Below are positions 11,946-23,196 of a stretch of 64,000 nucleotides of DNA, one piece after another (the stretch's first letter is position 1; the number at the start of each line of letters is the position of its first letter). This DNA is from Blepharisma japonicum (Eukaryota > Ciliophora > Heterotrichea > Heterotrichida > Blepharismidae). The stretch lies in NCBI GenBank assembly GCA_949751835.1, contig CATKHK010000029.1, positions 1-64,000 on the forward strand, read 5' to 3'. The notes beneath the pieces were generated by a model. The model made no database searches. It was not told the DNA's origin and saw only the letters and a program-made list of their open reading frames with translations. The position numbers were made by a program, and so were the translations under genes.

Positions 11946-12902
11946 TTAAAATCCCATTCCCATTCCTGGCATCCCACCCATCATTTGTGGAGGAAATACT
12001 CTTGCCATTACAGAGTTAAGTCTATCTCTGATATCACCCCATTCAGCTTCTGTGTCAATTCCATACTTGACTAATGCTTGTGCTATTTCGTTTTCGTCAT
12101 ATCCAAATCTCTTCATTATTTCATCACCTTCTCTGATCTTAAACAAAATGAAATCTTCCCCATTTCTTGGTGGGTGACTATTTAAATAGCTATCAAGGTA
12201 TGAACAAATATATTCCATAACTTCTCTCATCTTTTCTTTAGTCAGACTCTCAGGGATTTCCACGTTACCTTGAAGGGTTTTTACAGCCATTTCTTCTAAA
12301 GCTCTTCCAACTTCAGGCACTGTTGCATGCTTTCTGCATGAGTTTTGGAAAATTTCAGGGTTAAGTCCGTAGCTATGGCACACTTCTCCTGTGATTCTCA
12401 TTAAAATTCCTTCTTGTTCTTGCAGCTGTTGATAAACCACGGCTTTCCACTTATTTTCGTCTGTTTCATAGAACTGCTGTCTTAGTGCCATAAAATTTCT
12501 ATTGCTTTCCAGCAGTCTTCTCTGTGCAACATTGGTCATTTCATCAATAACCCTTATTAAATCAGCTTGCTCAATGGTGCCATTAGTCACTGTGACTTTT
12601 TGTCCAGATTGTGGGCCTTTTAAGTGTTTTGAGACATTATCTACTGCGCTTCCAAGGTATCCAGTTGATTGAAGATCTTCATCAACCAAAAATTCAAGTG
12701 AGTCTTCTTTGTTTTCCAGGTAAGCTGTGAATAAATCAGAGTCGTTCTTGATGACAGCATCGCGGAACTTTACCTTGAATTGGACAGCACCAGTAGTTCT
12801 GTAGACAGCACTGCAAAGCTCTTCGAAGCTGATAGGGACTTCTTTAAGAGTGCTTGGCTCCTCGTCTTCCAATCTGATTCTAATGGTGACTTGTGGTTCC
12901 AT
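11946..12902 (-). CDS. PB1-like domain protein with Met/Gly-rich tail, 318 aa
   Basis: Residues 1-78 have the look of a PB1 domain: a strand (VTIRIRLEDE), a helix, FKVKFRDAV, and an acidic loop followed by DSLEFLVDEDL. The rest is soluble and mostly helical (about 100-300), ending in a flexible MMGGMPGMGMGF tail. There is no UGA codon and no intron. PB1 domains pair with other PB1 domains in kinase and autophagy scaffolds; here the partner is unknown. The domain call is by pattern only. Confidence 0.7.
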   Translation of the reverse strand: MEPQVTIRIRLEDEEPSTLKEVPISFEELCSAVYRTTGAVQFKVKFRDAVIKNDSDLFTAYLENKEDSLEFLVDEDLQSTGYLGSAVDNVSKHLKGPQSGQKVTVTNGTIEQADLIRVIDEMTNVAQRRLLESNRNFMALRQQFYETDENKWKAVVYQQLQEQEGILMRITGEVCHSYGLNPEIFQNSCRKHATVPEVGRALEEMAVKTLQGNVEIPESLTKEKMREVMEYICSYLDSYLNSHPPRNGEDFILFKIREGDEIMKRFGYDENEIAQALVKYGIDTEAEWGDIRDRLNSVMARVFPPQMMGGMPGMGMGF

Positions 12903-13052
12903 GATGAGACCTGATTTTTATTAGGAAATTATGGGGATAAGAACACATATTGGCAGCTCTATAAGGAAAATATGCAATAGCTGATATAAAGCCAAAAATT
13001 ATGATTTATTGAATATTTAATTATTTTTCTAAAGTCTTAATATTTACTTAAT

Positions 13053-13478
13053 ATGTCTGTGACACACTGCGCTTTATCAGGGCAACCTCTTATTGACCCA
13101 GTGGTATCAGTAAAAACAGGCCATGTTTTCGAAAGATCAGCAATTACCAAATATATCCAAAGCACAGGAAGGTGCCCAATTACAAATGTAGAGCTCTCAT
13201 TATCAGATATCATATCACTACAAGCAAATCCATCAGCTAAGCCAAGACCTCTAAGCCAAAATTCTATTCCTGGACTAATAGATGCTTTTAAAAACGAATG
13301 AGACGCAGTTGTTATCGAAACTCATGAATTAAAGAAGCACATTGATGTGCTGAGACAAGAACTTTCGCATTCCCTATACCAATATGATGCCGCTTGCAGA
13401 GTAATTGCACGATTAGTTAAAGAAAAAGATGAGCTCGTAAATGCCTTGCAAGAGTTAAATAAAGAAGATAAAGAATAA
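13053..13478 (+). CDS. Prp19 U-box and coiled-coil protein without WD40 repeats, 141 aa
   Basis: Residues 1-70 are a U-box very like Prp19 ([21 protein letters not shown]). The linker [22 protein letters not shown] and the coiled coil [21 protein letters not shown] are diagnostic of Prp19, the spliceosomal (NTC complex) E3 ligase. The Trp of NEWD is UGA. The frame stops with TAA at 13476-13478, where normal Prp19 (about 500 aa) would continue into seven WD40 repeats. No WD40 frame and no 15-nt intron signal lies in the 94 bases before the next gene. It is either a truncated paralogue or a split Prp19. Confidence 0.9.
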
Positions 13479-13572
13479 AGCTTGAAAATTAGTTAAATTA
13501 ATACACAATCTGATATGAATTTTCTTATTGGAATAAAAACGTCTTAAATTATATATTGTACCAATATAAGCA

Positions 13573-14400
13573 CTAGAAATTAAAAAATTTCTTATGTAGT
13601 GGGACTTCTGGTTTTCCTAAATCTTTTATATGTGACAGCAATTTATCAATATCAAAACTAATTCCTTTAAATTCTTCTGCTCTTTCTTCTATGGGATCTA
13701 CAATTTTTACATTAATTGATCTGACTTGAAAAGTCCTGAATTTTTCGATTTGGTCTTTTATTTCCATTTTGCTGAGATCTTCTATATATTTTAGCTCTAC
13801 TTTATTGAATTTCAAAGCTGCTTGGAATTCTGCAGAAATTCCTTCAAGTTTTGAGGTTATTGGTCTTATCATGCATTCTAACTCTTCTAATAATTCTAAT
13901 TCTTTTTGGTTTAAAGCATCTCTTAACTCTTGAATTTTTTCTTTGATGTTTATTACATATTCTTCTTTTTCTATATTTAATTTGTTATGCAATAAACCTA
14001 TTCTATTCAGTGTGTCTTGAATTAATTTATTGGAATCTTTTAATTTCTTGCTTGCAACTTCCAATTTTTCTTTAGTGACTGGCGAAATTGAACTATCAGA
14101 AAGAGGGAGCACCCCATGCAAATTATGATACACTACACATTCTAAACATAATGCATAACTGCATAAAGGGCAGTAAAGATACCTAGGAGAATGAGAACAG
14201 GGTTTTGAGGGTGCTGAATTTACTTGGAAAACTAAAAGATTAGTTGCTGCACTTGTTGAAGTTTTTCGACAAAGTGGACATTTAGATATTTGAGAAACAC
14301 AAATTTTGCAAAATGTATGGCCGCATGAAAGGATTAATGGAAGATGATCATTGTGTGTGTATCTTGAATAGCAAACAGGGCAGGTAGTTAATGTTTCCAT
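13573..14400 (-). CDS. RING/B-box coiled-coil (TRIM-like) protein, 275 aa
   Basis: Residues 8-50 form a classical C3HC4 RING (CPVC, CGHTFCKIC, CPLC). Residues about 62-95 hold a second Cys/His cluster (CSH, YCPLC, CLEC, H-x2-H) that fits a B-box. A coiled coil follows (about 105-190). This is the RING/B-box/coiled-coil order of TRIM ubiquitin ligases. The short C-terminal region ends at TAG; no SPRY or NHL domain is visible. It is convergent with the Prp19-like gene. Confidence 0.82.
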   Translation of the reverse strand: METLTTCPVCYSRYTHNDHLPLILSCGHTFCKICVSQISKCPLCRKTSTSAATNLLVFQVNSAPSKPCSHSPRYLYCPLCSYALCLECVVYHNLHGVLPLSDSSISPVTKEKLEVASKKLKDSNKLIQDTLNRIGLLHNKLNIEKEEYVINIKEKIQELRDALNQKELELLEELECMIRPITSKLEGISAEFQAALKFNKVELKYIEDLSKMEIKDQIEKFRTFQVRSINVKIVDPIEERAEEFKGISFDIDKLLSHIKDLGKPEVPLHKKFFNF

Positions 14401-14584
14401 TTCTAATATGCAGTATCTACTTTAAGATCATCAATTTTGGCTTATTTTTATAGATAGTTTACATAGAATTAGCAATCTCTATGCAAGAAATTTATAAAAA
14501 ATTAGCCTTAATTAATATGAACTTTTCTTTTATTTTATGCTATAATGAGCCATTTTGGCATTAAAGCAAATTATGGTCTTATAA

Positions 14585-16705
14585 ATGTCTAGCAAAGGGA
14601 GCAACCACAAATCACACCTAAAGCAGGAAAATAAACCATTCAAACATCACGGGAAAACACAACCAAAGAAAAAAATCCAAGGCAGGACTGCTATTGCTCC
14701 CCACGTTGTGACAGATTGGGTAAAAGTCAATAAATCTGACCGATTAAATGCAGCCTTACAAAAACGAAAAAACAAGCGAGAAGAGCTCAGCATGAAAAGA
14801 CGTGGCATTAGTTCATCAAAAGGTGACGAAATGGATATTGAAGGCCGCTTTGAATTTATTCCAAAAATTATTGGAATTTTAGATATGAATGGCAGAGCAG
14901 ATATCGACAGACTGAAAAACAGCTTATTAGCTGGCTGTGAACAGAATGAAAATTCATATATTCTTCCTAAATATGCAGCGAAAAATATGCCGATCTCCTT
15001 TATACACATAATGCGCGATGATTTGCATGTGATCAACTGGTGCAAAGTAGTCGACCTCCTTATTGTAGTTCTCAGCTGCAATGGAATTGATGTGGCACAA
15101 GTAAAAACTGACCCAGACAAATGTGACGCTTTTGATGCCAAAGGCTATGATTTCTTATCAGCAATGAAATCTCAGGGGCTTCCACCTGTGATTGGTGTTT
15201 TGCAGCATTTGGAAACAGTCCCAGCCAAAAAACAAAAAGATGTAAAAAAATTATTTTCTAGGTATTATGAGAGCGAATTTCCTGAGACACCAAAACTAAT
15301 CCCTGAAGAAAAACAAGAAAATATTTTAAGAGGGATTGGGAATACTTTATATTACACAAATGAAATGATGTGGAAAGAGTTTCGCAGCTATTTATTAGCA
15401 GAAAAAATAAATGTGAGTGGAAATGATTTAGAAGTAAGTGGGTATATTAAAGGAAGCGGCTGCTTAAATGTGAACCAAATTGTACATGTCACTGGGTTTG
15501 GAGATTTTGTGCTAAGCTCAATGACTGTTAGCTCAGGGGTGATTGTTAACGAAAACCCACAGTCCTTACAAGCTGAAAATGAGCCTGATACTTTTGTAGC
15601 AGAGCAGACTTGGCCTACTGAGCAAGAGCTTGCAGAAGCATTTTCAAAGCTAGACGTAGTCCCTACAGATCATCTTCCTAACGAGCTTATAGATGAAGAC
15701 GAAGATGAAGGGGCTGCCTTAGAGTTAGACCAGCCTTCTCAAGCTTTTGAATTTCAAGAGCGAAAGCCAGAAGAGCTTGATTTCCCTGACGAAGTTGAAA
15801 CACCTTCAGATCAGCCTGCCAGGGTTCGATTTCAGAAATATCGAGGCCTTGCCAGTTTCAGGACTTCTAAATGGGATCCTTATGAAAACTTGCCAAGAGA
15901 ATATGCCAAGCTTTTCGAATTCAAAGAGCCTAACCACATCATCAAAAAATACACAGTGGACGAAACCAAAGAAAATTCCCAAACAAAATACGGAGAATAT
16001 ATAACTTTGGTAATAACAGATTTCCCATTGAATTCTTTGAAAAATTCTCCACAAACTCTCCCATTGATAATTTCCTCAGTTTTGCCTCATGAGCGAAAAC
16101 TAACTGTTTTGAATTTCAAGCTTGAAAGATGGGGAAACCCAGACATTCCACTGAAATCCAAAGAGCCACTTATTTTTCATTGTGGGTTTAGAAGATTTGT
16201 ATGCAGACCTATTTACTCAGAAGACACAACTGCTGACAAGTTTAAATATTTAAAAGAGTTTAAAGATGAAGGCAGCATAATAGCAACTATTTTTGCACCA
16301 GCGATGTTTGGTCCTGCAAATGTGCTTGTATATAAAGAAACCAGTAATTTTTATTTAGTGGATGGAGCTGAACAAGTTGCTGTAGGGGCTTTACTAAGTT
16401 TTGACCCTAAAAGAGTTATAATTAAGAGGATTTTGTTGACTGGGTATCCTTTAAAAATACACAAAAGAAAAGCTGTGGTGAGGTATATGTTTTTGGATCC
16501 AAAAGATATTAATTATTTTAAGCCAGTGGAATTGTTTACTAAGGCTGGACTAAGAGGAAATATTAGAGAAAGCTTAGGGACACATGGGTATATGAAATGT
16601 GTGTTTAATGACTTCATAAAGCATGGAGATATTATATGTCTTCCTTTATATAGAAGGGTGTTTCCAGTCTGGGATGCAAGCATTTGGGCACCAGTTTCTA
16701 ATTAA
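14585..16705 (+). CDS. TSR1: TSR1, 40S ribosome maturation factor, 706 aa
   Basis: It starts with a basic tail and then GRTAIAPHVVTDWVK. The middle has a GTPase-like fold without the nucleotide motifs, an acidic insert (about 340-400), and the strongly conserved block YRGLASFRTSKWDPYENLP followed by the Bms1/Tsr1 C-terminal barrel (HCGFRRFVCRPIYS). TSR1 is an inactive GTPase of the BMS1 family needed for late cytoplasmic pre-40S maturation. All eight Trp codons are UGG and there is no intron, unlike many neighbours. Confidence 0.93.
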   Translation: MSSKGSNHKSHLKQENKPFKHHGKTQPKKKIQGRTAIAPHVVTDWVKVNKSDRLNAALQKRKNKREELSMKRRGISSSKGDEMDIEGRFEFIPKIIGILDMNGRADIDRLKNSLLAGCEQNENSYILPKYAAKNMPISFIHIMRDDLHVINWCKVVDLLIVVLSCNGIDVAQVKTDPDKCDAFDAKGYDFLSAMKSQGLPPVIGVLQHLETVPAKKQKDVKKLFSRYYESEFPETPKLIPEEKQENILRGIGNTLYYTNEMMWKEFRSYLLAEKINVSGNDLEVSGYIKGSGCLNVNQIVHVTGFGDFVLSSMTVSSGVIVNENPQSLQAENEPDTFVAEQTWPTEQELAEAFSKLDVVPTDHLPNELIDEDEDEGAALELDQPSQAFEFQERKPEELDFPDEVETPSDQPARVRFQKYRGLASFRTSKWDPYENLPREYAKLFEFKEPNHIIKKYTVDETKENSQTKYGEYITLVITDFPLNSLKNSPQTLPLIISSVLPHERKLTVLNFKLERWGNPDIPLKSKEPLIFHCGFRRFVCRPIYSEDTTADKFKYLKEFKDEGSIIATIFAPAMFGPANVLVYKETSNFYLVDGAEQVAVGALLSFDPKRVIIKRILLTGYPLKIHKRKAVVRYMFLDPKDINYFKPVELFTKAGLRGNIRESLGTHGYMKCVFNDFIKHGDIICLPLYRRVFPVWDASIWAPVSN

Positions 16706-16799
16706 GAATTTTACTTCCTTTATATGATTTTAAATATTATTCATTATTATACGTGAATTCTTTAAGTTTGGCAAAATTCTTGAATTCAAAATTAGTCCT

Positions 16800-17122
16800 A
16801 TAATTTTTATGAATCAAGCTCTAGTATTCGGAGCAACCTCTGCCGTGATTCCAGATATTCCAACAACATTTCCGTTCCCCTCATATAGATTAAGCACGCT
16901 ATCTATTTGTGCTTATCAAGATCTCCCTCTTCAATTTCTTCTTCATCATAGAATTCTTTATCACCAAGTACTTTGTCTACTTCATCTCAGAGCTCTCCAT
17001 CTCATAACAATTTATCATACTTGGAGTCAATGCTGTCTAAATGCTTCCTATACTGCTTAATCTCTGGCTGTGAGCCAAAGCAGCTCCTTCTCAGTCCCAC
17101 GAATTACAATCATTTCCTCCAT
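16800..17122 (-). pseudogene. Broken coding fragment, family not recognised
   Basis: On the minus strand an ATG at 17122 opens MEEMIVIRGTEKELLWLTA, then stops. A second frame reads IKQYRKHLDSIDSKYDKLLW with UGA-Trp, ending in an acidic stretch, and a third frame reads NVVGISGITAEVAPNTRAW. The changes of frame do not fit 15- or 16-nt GT-AG introns. The pieces have host-like codon use, so I read them as a decayed gene. The plus-strand frame opposite is poor in character. Confidence 0.35.
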
Positions 17123-17733
17123 TGCTATATTATAATTAAATAAAAATTCGTTGGAATTTGAATAATAATAATTTTTTCATTTTAGCAAAATCCATTATTC
17201 AATTTTGATAGCTCCAAAAAGAGCTGAGTGTCTCTCATTTATCTTCTAGTATGCTATATTTTTACAATGAATGTCTTGCCTTCTCCCAATTAATTCCACT
17301 GAACGAATAAATATATAAATTGTTCCAGAATCTAAAAAGGATTTCGTATACTTGATACATAATATATCAAATATTATTTGGTTTTATAATAAAAGTTATG
17401 ATGCTATATTCATTTCAAAAGCAAAAATCTTCTATTAAGAATTTTGGATTAAGATATATAATGGGAAATTTCCATTTAATGTGGGTTTATGCTCTTATTT
17501 AGACAAACCAGAGAGATCTATTTTTCATATGTCTTGGACTTGCTCTTTGAGTTAATAAAATTTCATTTTTGAAGTTGGGGATTAAAATAAGTTTGATTTT
17601 CATATTGATGCATTACATCATTCTTCATAAGCAAAATTATATATCTTTTTTAATCAATCAATTAATTTTATTCAGAAATTTTTTTGCTCTCCACAAGTCC
17701 TTATGGATTTCTTAATCAACTATCAATGCTCGT

Positions 17734-18053
17734 TTATTTTAATGCCTTTACCCTAGATGTTCATTTTCTTCTATAATAGGTATATCTCACATGGAGTCGA
17801 ATAGCCAAACAAATTCCATATTCGCTTATTCCCAAGTAATTTTTGGGTCCCTGGGCAGCTTTTATTAGTTTGTTTTCTTTGGACATTTCGAACAAAATAA
17901 AAAAGTATATCTTTTGTAATCAACTTGTCATTGAAGTAAACTACCCTGAACTATATATTTTTTCCCATTAATAAATAGTGTTGCATCAGCATTTAAAAGA
18001 GATCCTGAGTCATTTTTATTTAATTTCTTTTTATAAGCAGTTACAACGATCAT
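17734..18053 (-). pseudogene. Second broken coding fragment upstream of the WD40-channel gene
   Basis: An ATG at 18053 opens a frame that includes NADATLFINGKKYIVQGSLL and ends at TAA after a T-rich run. In another frame the downstream part reads MSKENKLIKAAQGPKNYLG and on to a TAA at 17734. The two look like parts of one former protein split in a homopolymer. The family is not recognised. The start lies only 35 bp from the divergent start of the WD40-channel gene. Bases 17123-17733 between the two fragments hold no supported gene. Confidence 0.3.
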
Positions 18054-18088
18054 GTCTGAGTATAATAACTTATTAAAATAATAACAAA

Positions 18089-21000
18089 ATGATAGGTAAA
18101 TCGATGGTTTCTCCAATCACTATAACTATTGATGATGTTAAGGTCGCATTAGAACGGTTTTTGATTCCAGGAATTATTCTTAAAATCCCAGTTGAGTGTT
18201 TTACATCCAGCAACGAATTACTGTTTATTGGCACAAAAACTGGTGAGATAAGGATCATCCAGCTAGAAACTCAGCTAGAAGGAAGACTTGAAGGCCACTT
18301 AGAAAAAGTCAGCTGCTTAAAATTAATTAAGCAAAATAACTACCTAATATCAGGATCTTATGATGGTTCTGTCAGAGTCTGGCTAATTGAAGAACGAAAA
18401 CATATCGCTTTAACACAATTTCATAGCCAAGTTTCATGCATAGATATTACTTCAGATAATTATTATATTGGAATTGGTACAAATGAAGGCATATTGCATA
18501 TTTGGAATTATGAAAAAAATCAATTATGAGATTTAGAAGGTCATATAGGAAGAATTAAATCAATAGAAGCAACCCCTGATAATAAAACTTTTATTTCTTG
18601 TTCTGAAGATGGATCTATTAGACTGTGAAGTATTGAAGATAAAAATCAAATAAAATTGATTGAAGACATTGAATTTCCTTCAAAATTCAAGCTAACACAT
18701 AATGGGAAAATTATTGTTGCGGTGGCTGCTGATGTTGATTTAAGCTTTTGGAGTATTGAAGAAAGCAAACAGCTTGAGAAAACTGAAGCTCATTCACAAT
18801 TAATAAATTGTTTAGAAATCACCAACGATGATAAAAGAGTTGTTACAGGATCAAACGATGCATCAATAAAAGTATTTTTAATTGAAACAAAAAAGTTAGA
18901 ATTTACTCTTGAAGGCCACCTAGGAGAAGTCCAATCTCTTGCAATTAGTAGCAACGATAGATATGTAATTTCTGGCTCATCTGATTTTACCATAAAAGTA
19001 TGAGATTTAAATAAAAAAGAACAAATTCATGCTTTAGATGGAGTTGAGGCCATTTCCTGACGTTTAATGATTACTGAAGATAGAAATTACATTATATCTG
19101 CCCTTACTGATGATTCTCTCAGAGTTTGACATTTAGATGAAAGAAAGCCAAGTGGCGTCTTAAAAGGCCACGAATCAGAAATAAAGCAGCTGAAAATAAC
19201 GAGAGATAATAAATATATAATTTCAGGCTCAGGCGATAAAACTGTCCGAATATGGAACGTAGAAGAACAAAGGGAAGAAAACATCCTTAGAGGCCATGGA
19301 GAAGAAATCAGTTGTATGCAGCTTTCATGCGACGATCAATACATTATTTCAGGCTCTAAAGATGAGTCTGTAAGAGTGTGGAATATGGGTGGAAAATTCA
19401 AAGAAAACGTTATAAAAAGAGAAGGAGTTAAATTTTTACATCTACAAATTACGCTGGATAACTATTATATAGTGACTGCTGACTCAGAGCATAAAGTTAG
19501 AATTTGGTCTCTTGATGAAGACTGTGGCTTTGAATATGTCCTTGAAGGACACACTGACCTTATAAATGACTTACAAGTTACCACAGATAGCCAATACATT
19601 GTAACTGGATCAAGAGACAACACATTAAGAATTTGAAGCATTGAAGAAAAAAGATGTAGAGCCATTCTAGATGGCCACACAGACCATGTATTCTGTTTAC
19701 AAATTACCAAAGACAATAAATATATTGTTTCTGGTGCCAATGACACAAATATAATAATTTGGAATATAAATAGTGGAGAAAATCTTGCAGTCCTTGAAGG
19801 CCATAAAAATGAATTAAGGTGCCTTGCTATTACAAGTGATAATAAAGTTATAGTTTCAGGCTCAAATGACAAAACAATTAGGCTTTGAAGTTTTGCAGAT
19901 AAAAGGCAAATTTCAGTTCTCAGAGGTCATGAGGATAGAATTTCTTGCCTAGAATTATCTAAAGATAATAATTATATTTATTCTGGCGCTTTTGACTCTA
20001 CAGTGAGAATTTGGAATATTAAAGAAAGAAGACAAGAAGCTGTCCTAAAAGGGCACAATTATCCAATAAACTGTCTGAAAATTTCCAATGATGGGTCATA
20101 TTTAGCATCTGGATCAAAAGATAAAACCATTAGAATTTGGACCATAAATGAAGTCTTAATAACTACTAATGAGCTCAGACAAACAAAACAAATCAAATTT
20201 TATGGAGTTGGGACTGGAATAGACAATCAAATTTATTGCAAAAAATTAACAACTGGTGAACACCCTGATGAATCAATGATGAATACTTTGATTTATCCTT
20301 TGAAAATAAATATTTTACATTATTATTGCTATTATGATTTAGTTGATGATTTATCAAAAGCTTTGCAGCTGAACTGTTCTATTTTTAAAGACATATATGG
20401 AAAAAGCCCACTACGATATGCAATTGAGAGGAAATCCAGGAGAAGCTTAAATTTGATTCTTAGGTATATCATAGGCATTAGAAATGATATTATATTAGAA
20501 CAATTTATGCATGGGATTAGGGATGATATTGTGCCGTTATTCGGATCATATTCAGAACTTTTGCTTCCATTTCTATTTGCATTGTTCAAAAAAAGTGAAG
20601 ACAAAGATCTAATCGCCTTTGCGAGACCTAAAAGTAAGCTTCCTATTACTATTTTTTCACCATCAATTGTCCCATATTATCCAGACTTTGTATATGGCCC
20701 AAAAGAAAATATTTTTGTACCAGAAGTTCTGGTCCAGTATTGAGCAAGTCCATTAAGCTGAAATTTCAGCAATGGGTCTAAAGACAGCTTAAAATTTTTA
20801 ATAGGTGTTCATCAATGCCCAAATATAGATATTTATAGGACTCCTCTAATCAGATGACTTATAAGGCTTAAATGAGAAGAAATGAAATATTTTACAATCT
20901 CATTTACAATTCTTTTCTATTTAAATCTTGCTGCAATGGCTATTATAATGGATACTCCATCAATCCCTATTTATATCATTTTTTGGGTTATAAATTTCCT

Positions 21001-21901
21001 GCTATTTTCATATGAAATATTCCAGCTATATTCTTTAAGGCTAGTTTACTTCGAAGATGTCTGAAATTATCATGATATTGTTAGACTTGCGCTATGTTTT
21101 ACATGAAGTATTCTTGATGTGCAAGGCTATAGATATGATGTGCTTACATTTTTAACAGTAATATCCAACTTTTTAAGAGGAATTCACTATTTCAGAGCTT
21201 TCGATAAAACACGTTTCTATGTTAGATTAGTCTTCAGAGCTGCATATGACACTGTTTATTTTCTATTTATTCTGCTATATTCTACCTTTGCATTTGGCGT
21301 TTTATATGCTTCAGCAAAAACTGATGATGTAGAAATAGAGAAAAGCTGGAAGATTTCATACGAATTAGATATGGGATATTTCAATAATGAGGGCTACGAT
21401 GGTCTGCAATATCTCTGCTTTTCTTTAGCCAGCATTCTCAATGTCATATTAATAGGCAACCTTCTGATTTCAGTACTTGGAGATTCCTTCAAAAAGTTTC
21501 AGCGGAGCGCAGAAGCTCTAGATTTCAAAGAAATGCTTGATGTCGTCATTGAATTCGAGTCTCTTATGTTCTGGAAGCGAAAATCAGGCCAGCGAACTTA
21601 TCTTCAAATGTGCGATTTTTATCAACAAAACGAAAAGCCAGATTCTGCTGGTAAGTTTACCCAGCAGCAAGGGAATAAAATCGAAATTTTCAAAAATGAT
21701 GTCATTGAAAGCTTTAAAGAAAAAACCTCTTCATTAGAAGAAAAACTTACCGACAAAATAAATGAAAAAATTAATGCGCTTGATATGAAATTTTATTCTT
21801 TAGAGACAAAAATCAAAGAAAACGAAGAAAAAATGGCAGCTCAAGAAGAAAGGCTGAATAAAAAATTGGACTCAATTTTAGAGCTTTTAAATAAAAAATA
21901 A
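18089..21901 (+). CDS. WD40-repeat / TRP-type cation channel fusion, 1270 aa
   Basis: A single constant frame across many UGA-Trp codons. Residues about 30-690 hold some 15-16 WD40 repeats of about 41 residues (GH...ISGSxDxTIRIW), enough for two propellers; many WD tryptophans are UGA. Residues about 690-850 resemble ankyrin-type helices (YGKSPLRYAIERKSRRSLNL), as in TRP channels. From about 930 to 1135 come six hydrophobic segments ending in a pore-like stretch and a long last helix (SILNVILIGNLLISVLG), as in an ion_trans domain. The tail (about 1160-1270) is a Lys/Glu coiled coil, probably for tetramer assembly. Likely a plasma- or ciliary-membrane cation channel; ion selectivity cannot be read. 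Confidence 0.85.
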
Positions 21902-21981
21902 TATTAAAATTTATTGTTAGATTCTGATTCTCTTAAAACTAAAAATCAATTATTTATTTCCTGCTAAAAATGATTTCTTAA

Positions 21982-23196
21982 TTACAAAATTATTTTTTTA
22001 ACAAATTTCATAGGTTTCTTTATACCCAGAAGATTTAAGACTTCATCTGGAATTTCGAAATTCTTCAAAGCTATTTCATGGAATTTTAGCCTCGTTAGAA
22101 TATCAGAATCCTCAAAACAGTAATATTTTTTCTGAAGCTTTATTGAAACTTCTGTGTTTTCTTTACTGCATTCTATATGAATCTATATAAAGTTTACATT
22201 TTTTGTCTTTTCCTCTTCTGTAGCTACTATAATGAATGGGAAGCGAATTATATCACGACTCATTATAAATTTTTTGTTTCTGTTTATAAGTGATTTAATT
22301 GAAAAATATTTGTTTGAGAGCTGTTTAAGCGTATTTTTCTTAGTATCAATTCGCTTTTTAGTTTCATCCAAGCAATTTTTAATTTTAAAATTTTGATTTG
22401 GAATAGAAATACTTTTCAGCCCTTTCCAAAAATATCTTTTTCCTTCTTTCCGCAATACGTCAGATGCTATTAAAACATTAAGCGCATCATAAACTCTTCT
22501 TAAAATATTTTTTCCATCCCGATCTGAATCAAAACCTTTTCCTCTATCAAGCTCTGAGATCAGCTCATCTGCAACTTCCTTGTAAGAACTAAATCCATTC
22601 CGAGATATTATATCCTTTACTCTTACGCTTAACATTTTTAAGCCTTTGCTGATTCTAGGAGTGCTTTGCTCTGAATAAACGACTTTTGGAGAAAGTGGGG
22701 TGCAAGCCATAGTGGGCTTACAAGCTGGGACTGGTGTCATGCAAGGAGTACTTGTTCACATAGAACTTAAAGAATTGTCTTCAAAGTCAAGAGGATCTCT
22801 TTCATCGTAATTTCTCAGCCCTAAATCATATGCTTCAGATATGTCATAGATACGATTTTCATAAAATGTTTTTAAAAATTCCTCTTTAACCCCTCGTGAA
22901 ATGTCCCACGGTTTCGGCGAATATTGATTACTCTTAGGAGTTATAGATCCAAGCTCATCATGTGTTGGATCATTATACTCTGATGTGATTTGGGCTATCA
23001 CATCGGTCGCATTCAAAGGTTTATTAAAGGCACCTTGATGAGGCAAATAACCCAAACTGAGGAAAATATAAAACAACGATGTATCTGAAGAAAGATGTGG
23101 AATATAACTCTTAAGGACATCAGATGTATCATGCGAATTTTGCAAATCTTTGATTAATGATTTGATGTGGGCAGGATAATATTTAGATTGGTCCAT
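21982..23196 (-). CDS. DP transcription factor (E2F dimerisation partner), 399 aa, one 15-nt intron
   Basis: Exons 22198-23196 and 21982-22182, with intron 22183-22197. An upstream TTG exists, but the ATG at 23196 is the better start. An N-terminal region of about 150 aa has no known domain. It is followed by the DP winged-helix: KGLKMLSVRVKDII, SSYKEVADELI and the hallmark RRVYDALNVL. The dimerisation region then reads RFPFIIVATEEE and, only after splicing, continues into the expected C-terminus (KYYCFEDSDILTRL). DP pairs with E2F to control S-phase genes. Without splicing the protein would stop 66 residues early. Confidence 0.92.
22183..22197 (-). other. 15-nt intron in the DP gene
   Basis: GTAAACTTTATATAG on the minus strand. 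It contains the in-frame TAG. Removing it keeps the frame and restores the DP C-terminal domain. Confidence 0.9.

Noticed and set aside
13430-13460. Intron GTAAATGCCTTGCAAG in the Prp19-like gene
   Set aside because: It codes for the expected coiled coil, is not AT-rich like the five clear introns, and its removal gives no WD40 continuation.
16809-17060. Plus-strand 83-codon frame
   Set aside because: Its composition is poor in character, and the minus strand of the same stretch reads more like protein; treated as the shadow of a broken minus-strand fragment.
18300-20150. Periodic similarity about every 123-126 bases taken as a DNA repeat array or CRISPR
   Set aside because: It is the coding periodicity of about 41-residue WD40 repeats; the DNA units differ and there are no constant repeats with spacers.
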